A stretch of 64,000 bases of DNA from Parasulfitobacter algicola (GTDB lineage Bacteria; Pseudomonadota; Alphaproteobacteria; Rhodobacterales; Rhodobacteraceae): assembly GCF_013315265.1 (NCBI RefSeq), contig NZ_JABUFE010000001.1, positions 655,001 through 719,000 on the forward strand, read 5' to 3'. Position numbers and translations under genes: made by a program. The notes below the pieces were generated by a model. The model saw nothing but the letters and a program-made list of their open reading frames with translations. It was not told where the DNA came from and made no database searches. This document shows, in pieces, positions 53,140 to 61,821 of this stretch; the first letter of the stretch is position 1, and every line of letters begins with the position of its first letter.

Positions 53140-53429
53140 GCGCTAGTCTAAGATAAATGTAATCAGATATTCGATGTTGGGAACTTTTGGTTGAATGGAG
53201 CAGTTTTCGGAAGCTGATCAGTAAGCAGAGTCAGGTAATATTGGCCCATATGTCAAAGATTTCTGATCTAAACCGGTCATTTCCGCTTTTTCTGCCAAGA
53301 TCATTTTGGTGCCAAGGAGCTGACATTTAATGCATCAGCTCCAATGTCCACTACCACTCCGCTACACAAGACCAAGCATCATTGACTCAAATCAAGGGAC
53401 CGATCTTTTGATTCGTGTAGCATTGATCC
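53140..53429. other. 290-base gap before the ClbS gene; interlocking repeats
   Basis: No convincing reading frame, tRNA or transposon end seen. At 53316-53348 two inverted repeats interlock: GGAGCTGA pairs with TCAGCTCC (53335-53342), and GACATT (53322-53327) pairs with AATGTC (53343-53348). A second look at the DNA shows a direct repeat TGCCAAG just before. This is unlike the tight packing elsewhere. Confidence 0.5.
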
Positions 53430-53930
53430 ATGCCAGCAGCGACGAACAAGACAGATTTGCTTGCCGTCTTTGATAAGGATTTGGCCAAGCTACGCAAGAC
53501 GCTCGATGGCGTCGACGAAGCGCAGTCAGCTTTGTCGACGCTTGATGACGACACCACGATCAAAGGTGTCATCGCTCACCGCACCCACTGGATGGGTATG
53601 TTCCACGGCTGGTACGAAGACGGCATTGCGGGACGCGAGGTGCATGTGCCAGCCAAGGGCTACAAGTGGAACCAGCTCAAGGAGTACAATGCGCCGCTAT
53701 ATGCGAAAGGTGATAAGACCTCTTGGGGAGATCTGCTCTCGGAGTTTGAGGCCGCTTACGACAAACTGCGTCGTTTTATCGAGGCTCACGACGCTGTCTC
53801 GCTCTACACCAATGGCACGTACCCATGGACAGGCAAATGGACCCTAGGTCGGTTTGCCGAGGCTTCCGGTCCATCACATTTCCGGTCTGCCAACACCTAC
53901 ATCCGAAAGGTGCTACGCAGCGCCAGCTGA
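53430..53930 (+). CDS. ClbS/DfsB family four-helix-bundle protein
   Basis: 166 residues. The N-terminus MPAATNKTDLLAVFDKDLAK and IKGVIAHRTHWMGMFHGWYEDG match the ClbS/DfsB group of DinB-like proteins. ClbS protects DNA from colibactin by opening its reactive ring; other members have unknown targets. Codon choice differs from the neighbours (more GAG and CTC, against GAA and CTG/TTG). Both flanks are long and empty, so the gene is probably acquired. No clear ribosome site. Confidence 0.87.
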   Translation: MPAATNKTDLLAVFDKDLAKLRKTLDGVDEAQSALSTLDDDTTIKGVIAHRTHWMGMFHGWYEDGIAGREVHVPAKGYKWNQLKEYNAPLYAKGDKTSWGDLLSEFEAAYDKLRRFIEAHDAVSLYTNGTYPWTGKWTLGRFAEASGPSHFRSANTYIRKVLRSAS

Positions 53931-54243
53931 GGCTTGTTTCATTGGCCGCACCTCGTTGCGATACCAAGGAGGCTAGTTCCGCAATCATACTCGACCAGTT
54001 TTGCCTTGTGCACTAAAGGTTCCATTTGCTCAAACCACAGCAAAACCGCAAAGCCTGATCACAAAGGCGCTCACACACTCATCGTACCCACACTTTCTCC
54101 ACTCGCAACACGTTGTTTCTAACAGAATCGGCGCAAAGAAGACATTCGTTGCGATTTGTATGAACGACAGCTATGCCGCTTTTCGAAAGTCGGTTCAGTT
54201 TGTGACGTGAAAGTAAATGCCATCTGACATTTCACATCAGAAG
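53931..54243. other. 313-base gap between ClbS and recF genes
   Basis: No convincing gene, RNA or terminator found. Short frames here lack ribosome sites and family signatures. Likely remnant sequence linked to the insertion of the ClbS gene. Confidence 0.5.
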
Positions 54244-55332
54244 CTATGAAGCTTCTGGCAGGATTTTCAGATATGTCGCATGGTCACCTATGGCCTCAAA
54301 CAGCTCAGGCTCTGTTCCTGTCATCCATGCCTGCGCCCCAAGCGTAATGATTTCATTATAAAGCGCTGCCCGGCGATCTTTATCCAAGTGGGCGGCGACT
54401 TCGTCCAACAGCAGGATCGGTGGCGCGCCGAATTCATCGGCCAAAGCGCGGGCATTTGCCAAAATCAAAGAAACTAACAAAGCCTTTTGTTCACCTGTTG
54501 AACAATCGCGCGCCTCAACGTTCTTAGCACGATATACTGCACCCATATCTGTACGATGAGGACCGATCAGGGTACGCCCGGCGGCCATATCGCGCATACG
54601 ACTACCTTGCAGGGCCAATAGCAGGCTGTCTTCCTCTTCCGGGGCATCTGATGATCCAACCGGATGGGATAATGATAAATCTGCAGTTGGAAAGCTGGTT
54701 TCTGCCTCGTGTTGTGCGGCACTTAGCAATATCAATGTGTTTTGACGATTGGTATGGATCACGCTGCCAGCTTTGGCCATCTGTATTTCCAATGCGCTGT
54801 ACCATGCAGGATCTTGTATCTGATCTTTCAAAAGACGGTTCCGTTCACGCATTGCTTTTTCATAGGTCAACGTGGCATCTGCATGGTTTGGTTCAAAACT
54901 AAGGGTCATACGATCCAGAAAGCGTCGCCTGCCTTCGGCCCCTTCGATCCACAACCGGTCCATTGATGGAATAAGCCATAGGACGCGGGCAATTCTGCCA
55001 AGCGCTGTTTGAGTTGCCGTTTTACCGTCGATCCGAACCTGTCTGGTGCTTCCATTCTCGCTCCAGGTTTGCAGCTCATGGGTTTGGTTCAGGCTTTGCA
55101 AGACAGCGCTGACTTTCCAGCCAAGCGCCTCGGGTCGGCGCGTCATGTCTTCGGCCGATGCACGTCGTAACCCCCGGCCGGGCGACAAAAGGGAAACGGC
55201 TTCAATCAGATTGGTTTTGCCTGCACCGTTGGGACCGTGGATCGCAATGGGACGTTCATCAAAAGACAGACGCAAAGATTTGTGCGACCGAAAATGGGAC
55301 AGGGTTAATTCAGTTACGGCTAAGCCGGGCAT
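54244..55332 (-). CDS. recF: DNA repair/replication protein RecF
   Basis: 362-residue SMC-like ATPase that loads RecA at gaps. Walker A HGPNGAGKTNLIEA (33-41), signature STGEQKALLVSLILANARAL near 280 and Walker B PPILLLDEVAAHLD near 308. ATG 55332 has GGGC upstream. Third gene of the dnaA-dnaN-recF order on the minus strand, 48 bases after dnaN. Confidence 0.96.
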   Translation of the reverse strand: MPGLAVTELTLSHFRSHKSLRLSFDERPIAIHGPNGAGKTNLIEAVSLLSPGRGLRRASAEDMTRRPEALGWKVSAVLQSLNQTHELQTWSENGSTRQVRIDGKTATQTALGRIARVLWLIPSMDRLWIEGAEGRRRFLDRMTLSFEPNHADATLTYEKAMRERNRLLKDQIQDPAWYSALEIQMAKAGSVIHTNRQNTLILLSAAQHEAETSFPTADLSLSHPVGSSDAPEEEDSLLLALQGSRMRDMAAGRTLIGPHRTDMGAVYRAKNVEARDCSTGEQKALLVSLILANARALADEFGAPPILLLDEVAAHLDKDRRAALYNEIITLGAQAWMTGTEPELFEAIGDHATYLKILPEAS

Positions 55333-55380
55333 TGTCTGCCCTTCATTTTTTCAAAAGCATCTGTGCCGCAGACGTATCTA

Positions 55381-56499
55381 TTAAACGCGCATTGGCATCA
55401 CAACATAGACGGCGGATTGGTCATTGCCTTCGCGCATCAATGTAGGGTCCGCCGCAGAGTTGAACATGAAAACAGCATTTTCACGGTCCACCTGGCTGGC
55501 AATTTCCAACAGGTATTTCGCATTAAAGCCAATTTCCAGACGTTCATCGCCATAAGCGACAGCCAGTTCTTCTTCGGCGGCACCGCTGTCAGGGGCATTG
55601 ACGGACAAGACCAACCGATCTTCGTCCAGTGCCAGCTTAACCGCGCGGGATCGTTCTGACGATACGGTCGCCACGCGATCAACAGCCCTGGCAAAATCCG
55701 CGGCATCGACTTCCATTTTCCGTGTGTTGCCCTGCGGGATGACCCGGGTGTAATCTGGGAACGTTCCATCGATGACCTTGGACGTCAGAGTGATATCAGG
55801 GGTTGCAAATCGCACTTTGGTTTCGCTGACTGATACGGCAATCTGTACATCGTCATCATCCAAAAGCTTGCGCATTTCGCCCACTGTCTTACGCGGCACG
55901 ATGACGCCGGGCATATCGCCTGCACCTTCGGGAAGATCAGCATCGATGCGCGCCAGACGGTGACCGTCGGTCGCCACGCACCGCAGAACCTTGCCACCAT
56001 CAGCGTCGGATACATGCATATAAACGCCATTCAGGTAATAGCGTGTTTCTTCGGTCGAGATTGCGAATTTTGACTTATCAAACAGACGGCGCAAAACAGG
56101 CGCGGGCGCACTGAAGTTTGCGGAATATTCCGATGTTGCCATCACTGGGAAGTCTTCCTTAGGTAATGTCGCCAGTGAAAAGTTTGAACGCCCGGCTTCA
56201 ACTGTTATGCGGCCAGCGGCACTGTCGTCTGTCAGCGACACCAAGGCGCCGTCAGGCAGTTTTCGCACAATCTCGTGCAGGGTGACAGCGGACACCGTCG
56301 TTGCACCGGCGCGTTCGACCTGTGCGGGCGCTTTGTCGACAACTTCAATGTCCAGATCCGTTGCGCGGAAACTTACGCTGTCATCAGCGGCTTCGATCAG
56401 AACGTTTGCTAATATTGGAATTGTATTCCGGCGTTCGACGACCGATTGTGCTTGGGCAACTGCTTTTAAAAGCGCGCCTCGTTCAATGCTGATTTTCAT
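55381..56499 (-). CDS. dnaN: DNA polymerase III beta clamp
   Basis: 372 residues, standard sliding-clamp length. MKISIERGALLKAVAQAQSV is the usual opening; three clamp domains follow; the C-terminus ends in VYVVMPMRV, the conserved end. The start has AGGAG 6 bases upstream, so a 19-residue longer frame was rejected. Confidence 0.97.
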   Translation of the reverse strand: MKISIERGALLKAVAQAQSVVERRNTIPILANVLIEAADDSVSFRATDLDIEVVDKAPAQVERAGATTVSAVTLHEIVRKLPDGALVSLTDDSAAGRITVEAGRSNFSLATLPKEDFPVMATSEYSANFSAPAPVLRRLFDKSKFAISTEETRYYLNGVYMHVSDADGGKVLRCVATDGHRLARIDADLPEGAGDMPGVIVPRKTVGEMRKLLDDDDVQIAVSVSETKVRFATPDITLTSKVIDGTFPDYTRVIPQGNTRKMEVDAADFARAVDRVATVSSERSRAVKLALDEDRLVLSVNAPDSGAAEEELAVAYGDERLEIGFNAKYLLEIASQVDRENAVFMFNSAADPTLMREGNDQSAVYVVMPMRV

Positions 56500-56605
56500 C
56501 CCTTGCTCCTGTCGTTGCCGGGAAGGCGAAACTACCCGTTTCCCCCACTGGCACAAGCCTTTTTTAAGAGACTGTCAATAAGAATTCTGGTGGCGTCAAG
56601 TGCGC

Positions 56606-57973
56606 TTACTCTTCCAGCGCCCGCCGCAACAGTTCAAGATCGTCTGCAATCTGGCTATCTGTTGTGATTAGTTCTTCAATTCGGCGAACACCGTGCATGA
56701 TTGTCGTGTGATCACGGCCACCAAAACGCCGCCCGATTTCCGGCAAGGACCGTCGGGTCAGTTGCTTGCAAAGATACATCGCAACCTGTCGAGGCCGCGC
56801 AAAGGTTCTGACGCGTTTGGGACCAATCATATCAGACAGACGAATATTATAGTGTTCGCTGACTTTTCGCTGAATTTCTTCAACCGAAACCTTGCGATCA
56901 CTGTCGCGCAACACATCAGCCAGACAATCCTGTGTCAGTTCCATCGTAACGGGTTTTCCAACCAGGGACGCAAAAGCGAAAAGACGGGTCAAGGCCCCTT
57001 CAAGAACACGGACGTTTTTTGAAATGCGATGTGCCAAAAATTCCAGAACACCATGATTTAATTCAATATTTGGGTATTGATCACGATACTGCATAACTTT
57101 CGATTGCAAGATGCCAAGACGCAATTCGTAATCTGTGGGATGCAGATCAACAACCAATCCACACTGCATACGTGATCTGATCCGATCTTCCAGATCCTTG
57201 ATTTCGCCAGGCGCACGATCAGCAGATATGATGATCTGTTTGTTAGCACTGACCAAGGCATTGAACGTATGAAAGAATTCTTCTTGCGTTGAATCCTTGC
57301 CTGCAATGAATTGAACATCATCGACCATCAATACATCGACTGACCGGAAAAGTTCTTTGAAATCCATCATCTTGTTGACACGCAAGGCTTGAATAAACCT
57401 GTACATGAATTGTTCAGCCGACAGATAAAGCACGTTCAGTTCCGGCCTGCGGGTCTGCAGTTCGTGCGCGATTGCGTGCATCAGGTGGGTTTTGCCCAAA
57501 CCAACACCACCATACAGAAACAGTGGGTTAAAGGTGACTGGGCCACCTTCGGCCACGCGTTTGGACGCCGCATGGGCCAATTCATTTGGCTTGCCAACGA
57601 CAAAGCCATCAAACGTATAGCGCGCATCCAATGGCGCGCCGGTCAACTCATCACTGCCTTGGGCTGACGCATGTGTGCGTGCAACTGCAGGCTTGACGGC
57701 GGGTCGTGTGGTTGAATTTGCGGCCACCTGAAACGCAATGCGGTTTACTTCGGCACCACTCATCTTAAGCTGAAATTTAATCTGATCGCCAAAATTCTGC
57801 GAAACATAGTTGCCCATAAAGCTGGTCGGAACTGTGAATGTTGCAACACCGTCTGACAGGTCGTGAAACTCAAGCGGTTCAATCCATGTCGTGTAATTAT
57901 TCTTGCCAACGGTGTTGATCAATTCTTTGCGGACTTGTCCCCATGTCTCGTTTGTCATTTTTATTTGACCCAT
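56606..57973 (-). CDS. dnaA: Chromosomal replication initiator DnaA
   Basis: 455 residues. Domain I (about 6-80), short linker, AAA+ domain with Walker A GGVGLGKTH at 155-163 and Walker B VLMVDDVQFIAGKD near 215, then the DNA-binding domain with the DnaA signature GGRDHTTIMHGVRRIEEL near 425. ATG 57973 has GGA 8 bases upstream; ATG 57958 (MTNETWG) is also plausible. First of dnaA-dnaN-recF. Confidence 0.97.
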   Translation of the reverse strand: MGQIKMTNETWGQVRKELINTVGKNNYTTWIEPLEFHDLSDGVATFTVPTSFMGNYVSQNFGDQIKFQLKMSGAEVNRIAFQVAANSTTRPAVKPAVARTHASAQGSDELTGAPLDARYTFDGFVVGKPNELAHAASKRVAEGGPVTFNPLFLYGGVGLGKTHLMHAIAHELQTRRPELNVLYLSAEQFMYRFIQALRVNKMMDFKELFRSVDVLMVDDVQFIAGKDSTQEEFFHTFNALVSANKQIIISADRAPGEIKDLEDRIRSRMQCGLVVDLHPTDYELRLGILQSKVMQYRDQYPNIELNHGVLEFLAHRISKNVRVLEGALTRLFAFASLVGKPVTMELTQDCLADVLRDSDRKVSVEEIQRKVSEHYNIRLSDMIGPKRVRTFARPRQVAMYLCKQLTRRSLPEIGRRFGGRDHTTIMHGVRRIEELITTDSQIADDLELLRRALEE

Positions 57974-57978
57974 TCATT

Positions 57979-57987
57979 TTATCCACG
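57979..57987 (+). promoter_or_regulatory. Near-consensus DnaA box upstream of dnaA
   Basis: TTATCCACG, eight of nine matches to TTATCCACA, 6 bases from the dnaA start codon. Could give feedback control of dnaA. Confidence 0.5.
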
Positions 57988-58476
57988 CCTTGAGCAGGCC
58001 ATCGCCCACCCCAGAGTTATGCGCACCAATACACAACCCTACTCCCACATGATTCCATGGCCGTGCCCAATGAACAGCAATAAAATTACTGCACAATGAG
58101 GGTCGATAGGACAAAACAAACAGGACGCCAAAAACGAATTGGCGTGACCATTGTTTCATCATTCTACGACCTGGACATAAGGTCATGCGTTGGATCAAAC
58201 TGACCAACCCTCCAACGTGCAATGTGCCAAGATCGTATAAGATCAAGACACGATACACGAATTATGGATCATTCCGGCCTTTGATAGCTGCAAGGCTGTC
58301 GCACAATGGCGCATAAACCGGAATTTGACCTTGTCCCCCCAGACAATGTGAATCGTGAGTATGTTGTTAGCGTGTTGAAACATGGTCTTTCAACTCATCT
58401 TCACGCTTGACTCACTCTTTTGTAAAAAGAATCTGTTTGGGTGTTTTTTATTGCATCACTCAGGGCCTGAAATGGC

Positions 58477-58501
58477 AAAAGGGCGCTTAGTGAGCGCCCT
58501 T
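58477..58501 (-). terminator. Intrinsic terminator of rpsT
   Basis: Perfect 9-bp stem (AAGGGCGCT/AGCGCCCTT) with a 5-base loop; on the minus strand it ends in TTTT. Located 26 bases after the rpsT stop. The U-tract is short. Confidence 0.75.
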
Positions 58502-58527
58502 CAGATAAGTTCAATTTTTAGATTGTA

Positions 58528-58791
58528 TCAAGCGATCGCTTTGACGCGCGCCGATAGACGTGACATTTTACGTGCCACTGTATTTTTGTGATAAATACCT
58601 TTTGTCACGCCGCGCATCAGTTCTGGCTGAGCTGCACGAAGTGCTGTCGATGCGGCATCTTTATCGCCAGTCTCAATTGCTTCTTCTACCTTGCGCAAAA
58701 AGGTACGAATGCGCGAACGACGCGCTTTATTGATTTGAAAGCGTGTCTCGTTCTGACGCGCGCGCTTTTTAGCCTGAGGCGAATTTGCCAT
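58528..58791 (-). CDS. rpsT: 30S ribosomal protein S20
   Basis: 87 residues, very basic. [20 protein letters not shown] is the S20 opening, and [20 protein letters not shown] its C-terminal block. Lies upstream of dnaA, as in many alphaproteobacteria. Confidence 0.97.
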   Translation of the reverse strand: MANSPQAKKRARQNETRFQINKARRSRIRTFLRKVEEAIETGDKDAASTALRAAQPELMRGVTKGIYHKNTVARKMSRLSARVKAIA

Positions 58792-58981
58792 GTCTCGTCG
58801 TTCCCTTGAGGGTTCGGTTAAATCTGAAGTCGCGTCATTAGACCCGAGTCGGTTTCAAGTCAACAGCAGATGAAGGTGTTCGTGGCGTTATTTAACGAAA
58901 AGACCTGAAACCCAGTCAGAATCCCATTTTTGTCTGACGAGTTTCAGATCTAACTGAATTAGATCACTTACGAGCGACCAT

Positions 58982-59473
58982 TTACAAACATTCTGCGATA
59001 CCAAGTTCAATCAGACGTTTGCCACTGATTTCATAAAACCCCATGGTGATGCTGCGCCCTGTCCGAAGATACCATTTTCGCAAAGGTTCGGGGTATTGAT
59101 CGGCCATGATGTTGGACCATTTTTGAAATTCAGCCGGTGTCAAACCGACGCCATAGATTGCAGACCGTGGCCCGTGAAAACCAAAAGTCGTCTTGCGGCT
59201 GATACATGTGTTGGGAAGACCCAGATACATTGTGCAGGCTGACATACAGTACTTTCCGCGGATTTCCACGGGCTGTCTTGATTGCTTCAAGCGCTGCAAG
59301 ACGCGCAGCCTGTCTGCTAGATTACCGCCAGGGTCGTCCTTGACAATAATCTGTCCATCAGCGCCCTGATAGGTTTGCGCGTCAACGGGTAAGACCCAAA
59401 AACTTATCACACAAAACACAGCCAGCCAGCACAAATTGCGCCCAGTGGCCGCGCCAATCCAACGCTTTTTCAT
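58982..59473 (-). CDS. Secreted ClpP/crotonase-fold protein
   Basis: 163 residues from ATG 59473 (GGGGG upstream). Signal anchor (LCWLAVFCVISFWVLPVDAQ) then a small domain. VEIRGKYCMSACTMYLGLPN has the Ser in S-A-C-T at the place of the ClpP nucleophile, and TTFGFHGPRSA supplies a His, as in periplasmic COG3904-like proteins. It may be a protease-like enzyme of unknown target. Two or more Cys may form disulfides in the periplasm. Confidence 0.72.
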   Translation of the reverse strand: MKKRWIGAATGRNLCWLAVFCVISFWVLPVDAQTYQGADGQIIVKDDPGGNLADRLRVLQRLKQSRQPVEIRGKYCMSACTMYLGLPNTCISRKTTFGFHGPRSAIYGVGLTPAEFQKWSNIMADQYPEPLRKWYLRTGRSITMGFYEISGKRLIELGIAECL

Positions 59474-59717
59474 ATGCCACCCCCGTGACGATGTATCTGC
59501 GACCCCGAAGGACACTGCAGGCAAGCCCACCTTGCCGTGTGGTAGTTAAACACCATCAGAGTTGAACAAATGATTATAAATGCCAGATGGTATCGTTCTG
59601 ATTTTATGTGCTTTTTCAACGTTTTCGAATTGAATTGAAAATGTCGGCTGCTGGACTCGAAATCGGTTCTTGGTTAATGCGACGCAACTGTATGATATTA
59701 CATGAAGGATCTGCGAT

Positions 59718-60683
59718 ATGGTATCTTCACCCAAGGCGATCAAAGCTTCGGCCTATAAGACAATTCAGACCGAAGCACAGGCGTTGTTGCAGATGGCTGA
59801 TGAAAATCTGGATAATTTGCCAGCGGCTGTTGATCTGATTTTGCAGGCCAAAGGTCGGGTTATTCTGTCTGGTATGGGCAAATCGGGGCATGTGGCACGC
59901 AAAATTGCGGCGACGCTGGCCAGCACGGGCACGCCTGCTCAATACGTTCACCCAGGCGAAGCAAGCCATGGTGATCTTGGAATGATCACAGCTCAGGACG
60001 TTATCATTGTGCTCTCAAACTCGGGCGAAACGACCGAACTGGTTGATCTGATTACCTATGCCAAACGGTTCGCTATTCCGATGATCGCAGTGACCAAAGT
60101 GTCTGACAGTACGTTGGGGCGTCAGGCTGACGTGGTGCTTCTGTTGCCTGATGCGCCAGAGGCTTGTTTGATCGGCAAGGCGCCCACGACATCCACCACA
60201 TGTTCGCTGGCTTTGGGCGATGCACTGGCAATCGCTTTGATGGACCACCGTGGTTTTAAGGAAGATGGGTTTTTGTCGTTCCACCCGGGCGGCAAGCTGG
60301 GGGCACAATTATTGACCGTAAGCGCCTTGATGCACAGCGGCGATGATCTGCCACGTGTTGCGCCGGATTGGGCGATGGGGGATGTATTGGTTGAAATGAC
60401 TGCAAAGGGTTTTGGTATTGCGGCTGTTGTCGATCAGAATAATCTGCTGACCGGTATTGTCACAGACGGGGATTTACGCAGAAATCTTGAAAATTTGATG
60501 CAGTTGACTGCCAAGGATGTGGCAACGCCGAACCCGCGAACAATTGACAAAGACGCATTGGCGTCTGAGGCGCTTGGCATCATGAACAGCCAGAATATCA
60601 CAGCTCTTCTTGTATCAGACACTAAGGGCTATTTGACCGGTCTTGTTCGCATACATGACTGTCTGCGCGCAGGTGTGGCTTAG
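59718..60683 (+). CDS. kdsD: Arabinose-5-phosphate isomerase (KpsF/GutQ)
   Basis: 321 residues. Converts ribulose-5-phosphate to arabinose-5-phosphate for Kdo in lipopolysaccharide or capsule. SIS domain (about 35-165) with ILSGMGKSGHVARKIAATLAS and VLSNSGETTELVDLI; two CBS domains fill about 205-320. Length is normal. AAGGA 8 bases before ATG. Its stop shares TTAG with the epimerase gene. Confidence 0.94.
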   Translation: MVSSPKAIKASAYKTIQTEAQALLQMADENLDNLPAAVDLILQAKGRVILSGMGKSGHVARKIAATLASTGTPAQYVHPGEASHGDLGMITAQDVIIVLSNSGETTELVDLITYAKRFAIPMIAVTKVSDSTLGRQADVVLLLPDAPEACLIGKAPTTSTTCSLALGDALAIALMDHRGFKEDGFLSFHPGGKLGAQLLTVSALMHSGDDLPRVAPDWAMGDVLVEMTAKGFGIAAVVDQNNLLTGIVTDGDLRRNLENLMQLTAKDVATPNPRTIDKDALASEALGIMNSQNITALLVSDTKGYLTGLVRIHDCLRAGVA

Positions 60684-61693
60684 ACCTGATAATAATCGCG
60701 GTACCATTCAACAAACGCTGTGACGCCATCGGACAAGCTGGTTTGCGGCGTATAGCTTGTCAGGCTTTGTAAAAGCGTCGCATCAGCCCACGTTGCAGGA
60801 ACATCACCGGGTTGCATGGGAAGCAGGTTCTGAATGGCAGTGCGCCCGGTCGCGGTTTCGATCGCTTTTATGAAATCCAGCAATTGAACGGGTTCTGAAT
60901 TACCAATGTTTACGACGCGGAACGGGGCGACCGAGGACAGGCTGTCGGTTTCATCGTTCGGTGCGTCTTTTGTTGGGCGGACCGGTGCCGTATCGACAAG
61001 CAACCTGATTGCATTGACCAAATCAGTGACATAGGTGAAATCCCGGCGCATGTCGCCCTGATTATAGACGTCAATCGGATCGCCATTCAAAATCGCTTTG
61101 GTGAATTTAAACAAGGCCATATCGGGGCGACCCCATGGACCATAGACCGTAAAGAAACGGAACATGGTGATCGGCAAATCATAAAGATGGGCATAGGAAT
61201 GGGCCATCGCTTCGTTGGCTTTTTTAGTGGCAGCATAAAACGACATCTGCGTGTCCGCCTTGTCGGTTTCGCCGTAAGGCATTTCGGTATTTGCGCCATA
61301 AACTGATGACGTGGATGCCATAAGCATGTGAGTTGGCGGAAACGCACGCGCGGCCTCAAGTAGTTCAAATGTGCCGACAAGATTGGCCTGAAGATAGGAT
61401 CGGGGTTCATCAATTGAATATCGAACACCCGCTTGAGCGGCCAAATGAATGACAACATCAGGTTTGTGGGTTTCAAACAATTCCATCAAGCAGTCGGGCT
61501 CTTCCAATCGACGGGTGTCTGCGGAAAAACCGGATGATTGCAGCAACATCTGATGCCGCCGTTCTTTCAGCGTGACGTCATAATAGTCGACCATCGCATC
61601 AAGACCCACAACGCGGAACCCATCAGCCAAAAGCCGCTTGCAGCAATGATATCCAATGAAGCCGGCAGACCCGGTAACAAGTGCGGTTTTCAT
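60680..61693 (-). CDS. NAD-dependent UDP-glucuronate 4-epimerase type
   Basis: 337-residue extended short-chain dehydrogenase. NAD loop VTGSAGFIGYHCCKRLL at 6-22; STSSVYG near 128; Tyr-x3-Lys in FYAATKKANE near 152; FFTVYGPWGRPDMA. The last block and FVEWYRDYY at the end are typical of UDP-glucuronate 4-epimerases (LspL, CapI). It would make UDP-galacturonate from the product of the divergent ugd gene. Confidence 0.9.
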   Translation of the reverse strand: MKTALVTGSAGFIGYHCCKRLLADGFRVVGLDAMVDYYDVTLKERRHQMLLQSSGFSADTRRLEEPDCLMELFETHKPDVVIHLAAQAGVRYSIDEPRSYLQANLVGTFELLEAARAFPPTHMLMASTSSVYGANTEMPYGETDKADTQMSFYAATKKANEAMAHSYAHLYDLPITMFRFFTVYGPWGRPDMALFKFTKAILNGDPIDVYNQGDMRRDFTYVTDLVNAIRLLVDTAPVRPTKDAPNDETDSLSSVAPFRVVNIGNSEPVQLLDFIKAIETATGRTAIQNLLPMQPGDVPATWADATLLQSLTSYTPQTSLSDGVTAFVEWYRDYYQV

Positions 61694-61821
61694 AGCGTCC
61701 TTTCCACGATATTTGCCGTTTCATAGCTGGCTAATGCACCCGATGACCAGACCCAAGCGGTTGACTTGATTTTACCAAAGCGTCATGTGCAGTTTCCAGA
61801 TATGGATGAAAGGGTTGGAAA

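Larger units (their letters stand above)
57974..58527. other. 554-base gap between dnaA and rpsT
   Basis: Longest gene-free stretch here. A 94-codon minus-strand frame shows no ribosome site or family features and is not called. It holds one near-consensus DnaA box and the rpsT terminator. Too few DnaA boxes and no clear AT-rich unwinding stretch were found to call oriC. It must hold the dnaA promoter, which I could not place. Confidence 0.5.

Noticed and set aside
53343-53375. Possible tRNA fragment on the minus strand (GCGGAGTGGTAG resembles a D-arm)
   Set aside because: No acceptor stem, anticodon arm or T-arm could be paired around it.
53931-54243. Integron attC site after the ClbS gene
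   Set aside because: No GTTRRRY/RYYYAAC core pair or long imperfect inverted repeat seen.
57974-58258. 94-residue minus-strand frame next to dnaA
   Set aside because: No ribosome site, no domain, odd composition; treated as non-coding.
57974-58527. oriC call
   Set aside because: Only one near-perfect DnaA box and no clear AT-rich unwinding region; the dnaA gene is not always at the origin in alphaproteobacteria.
59520-59536. GGCAAG/CTTGCC hairpin as terminator
   Set aside because: No T-tract on either strand and it lies upstream of, not after, the ClpP-fold gene.
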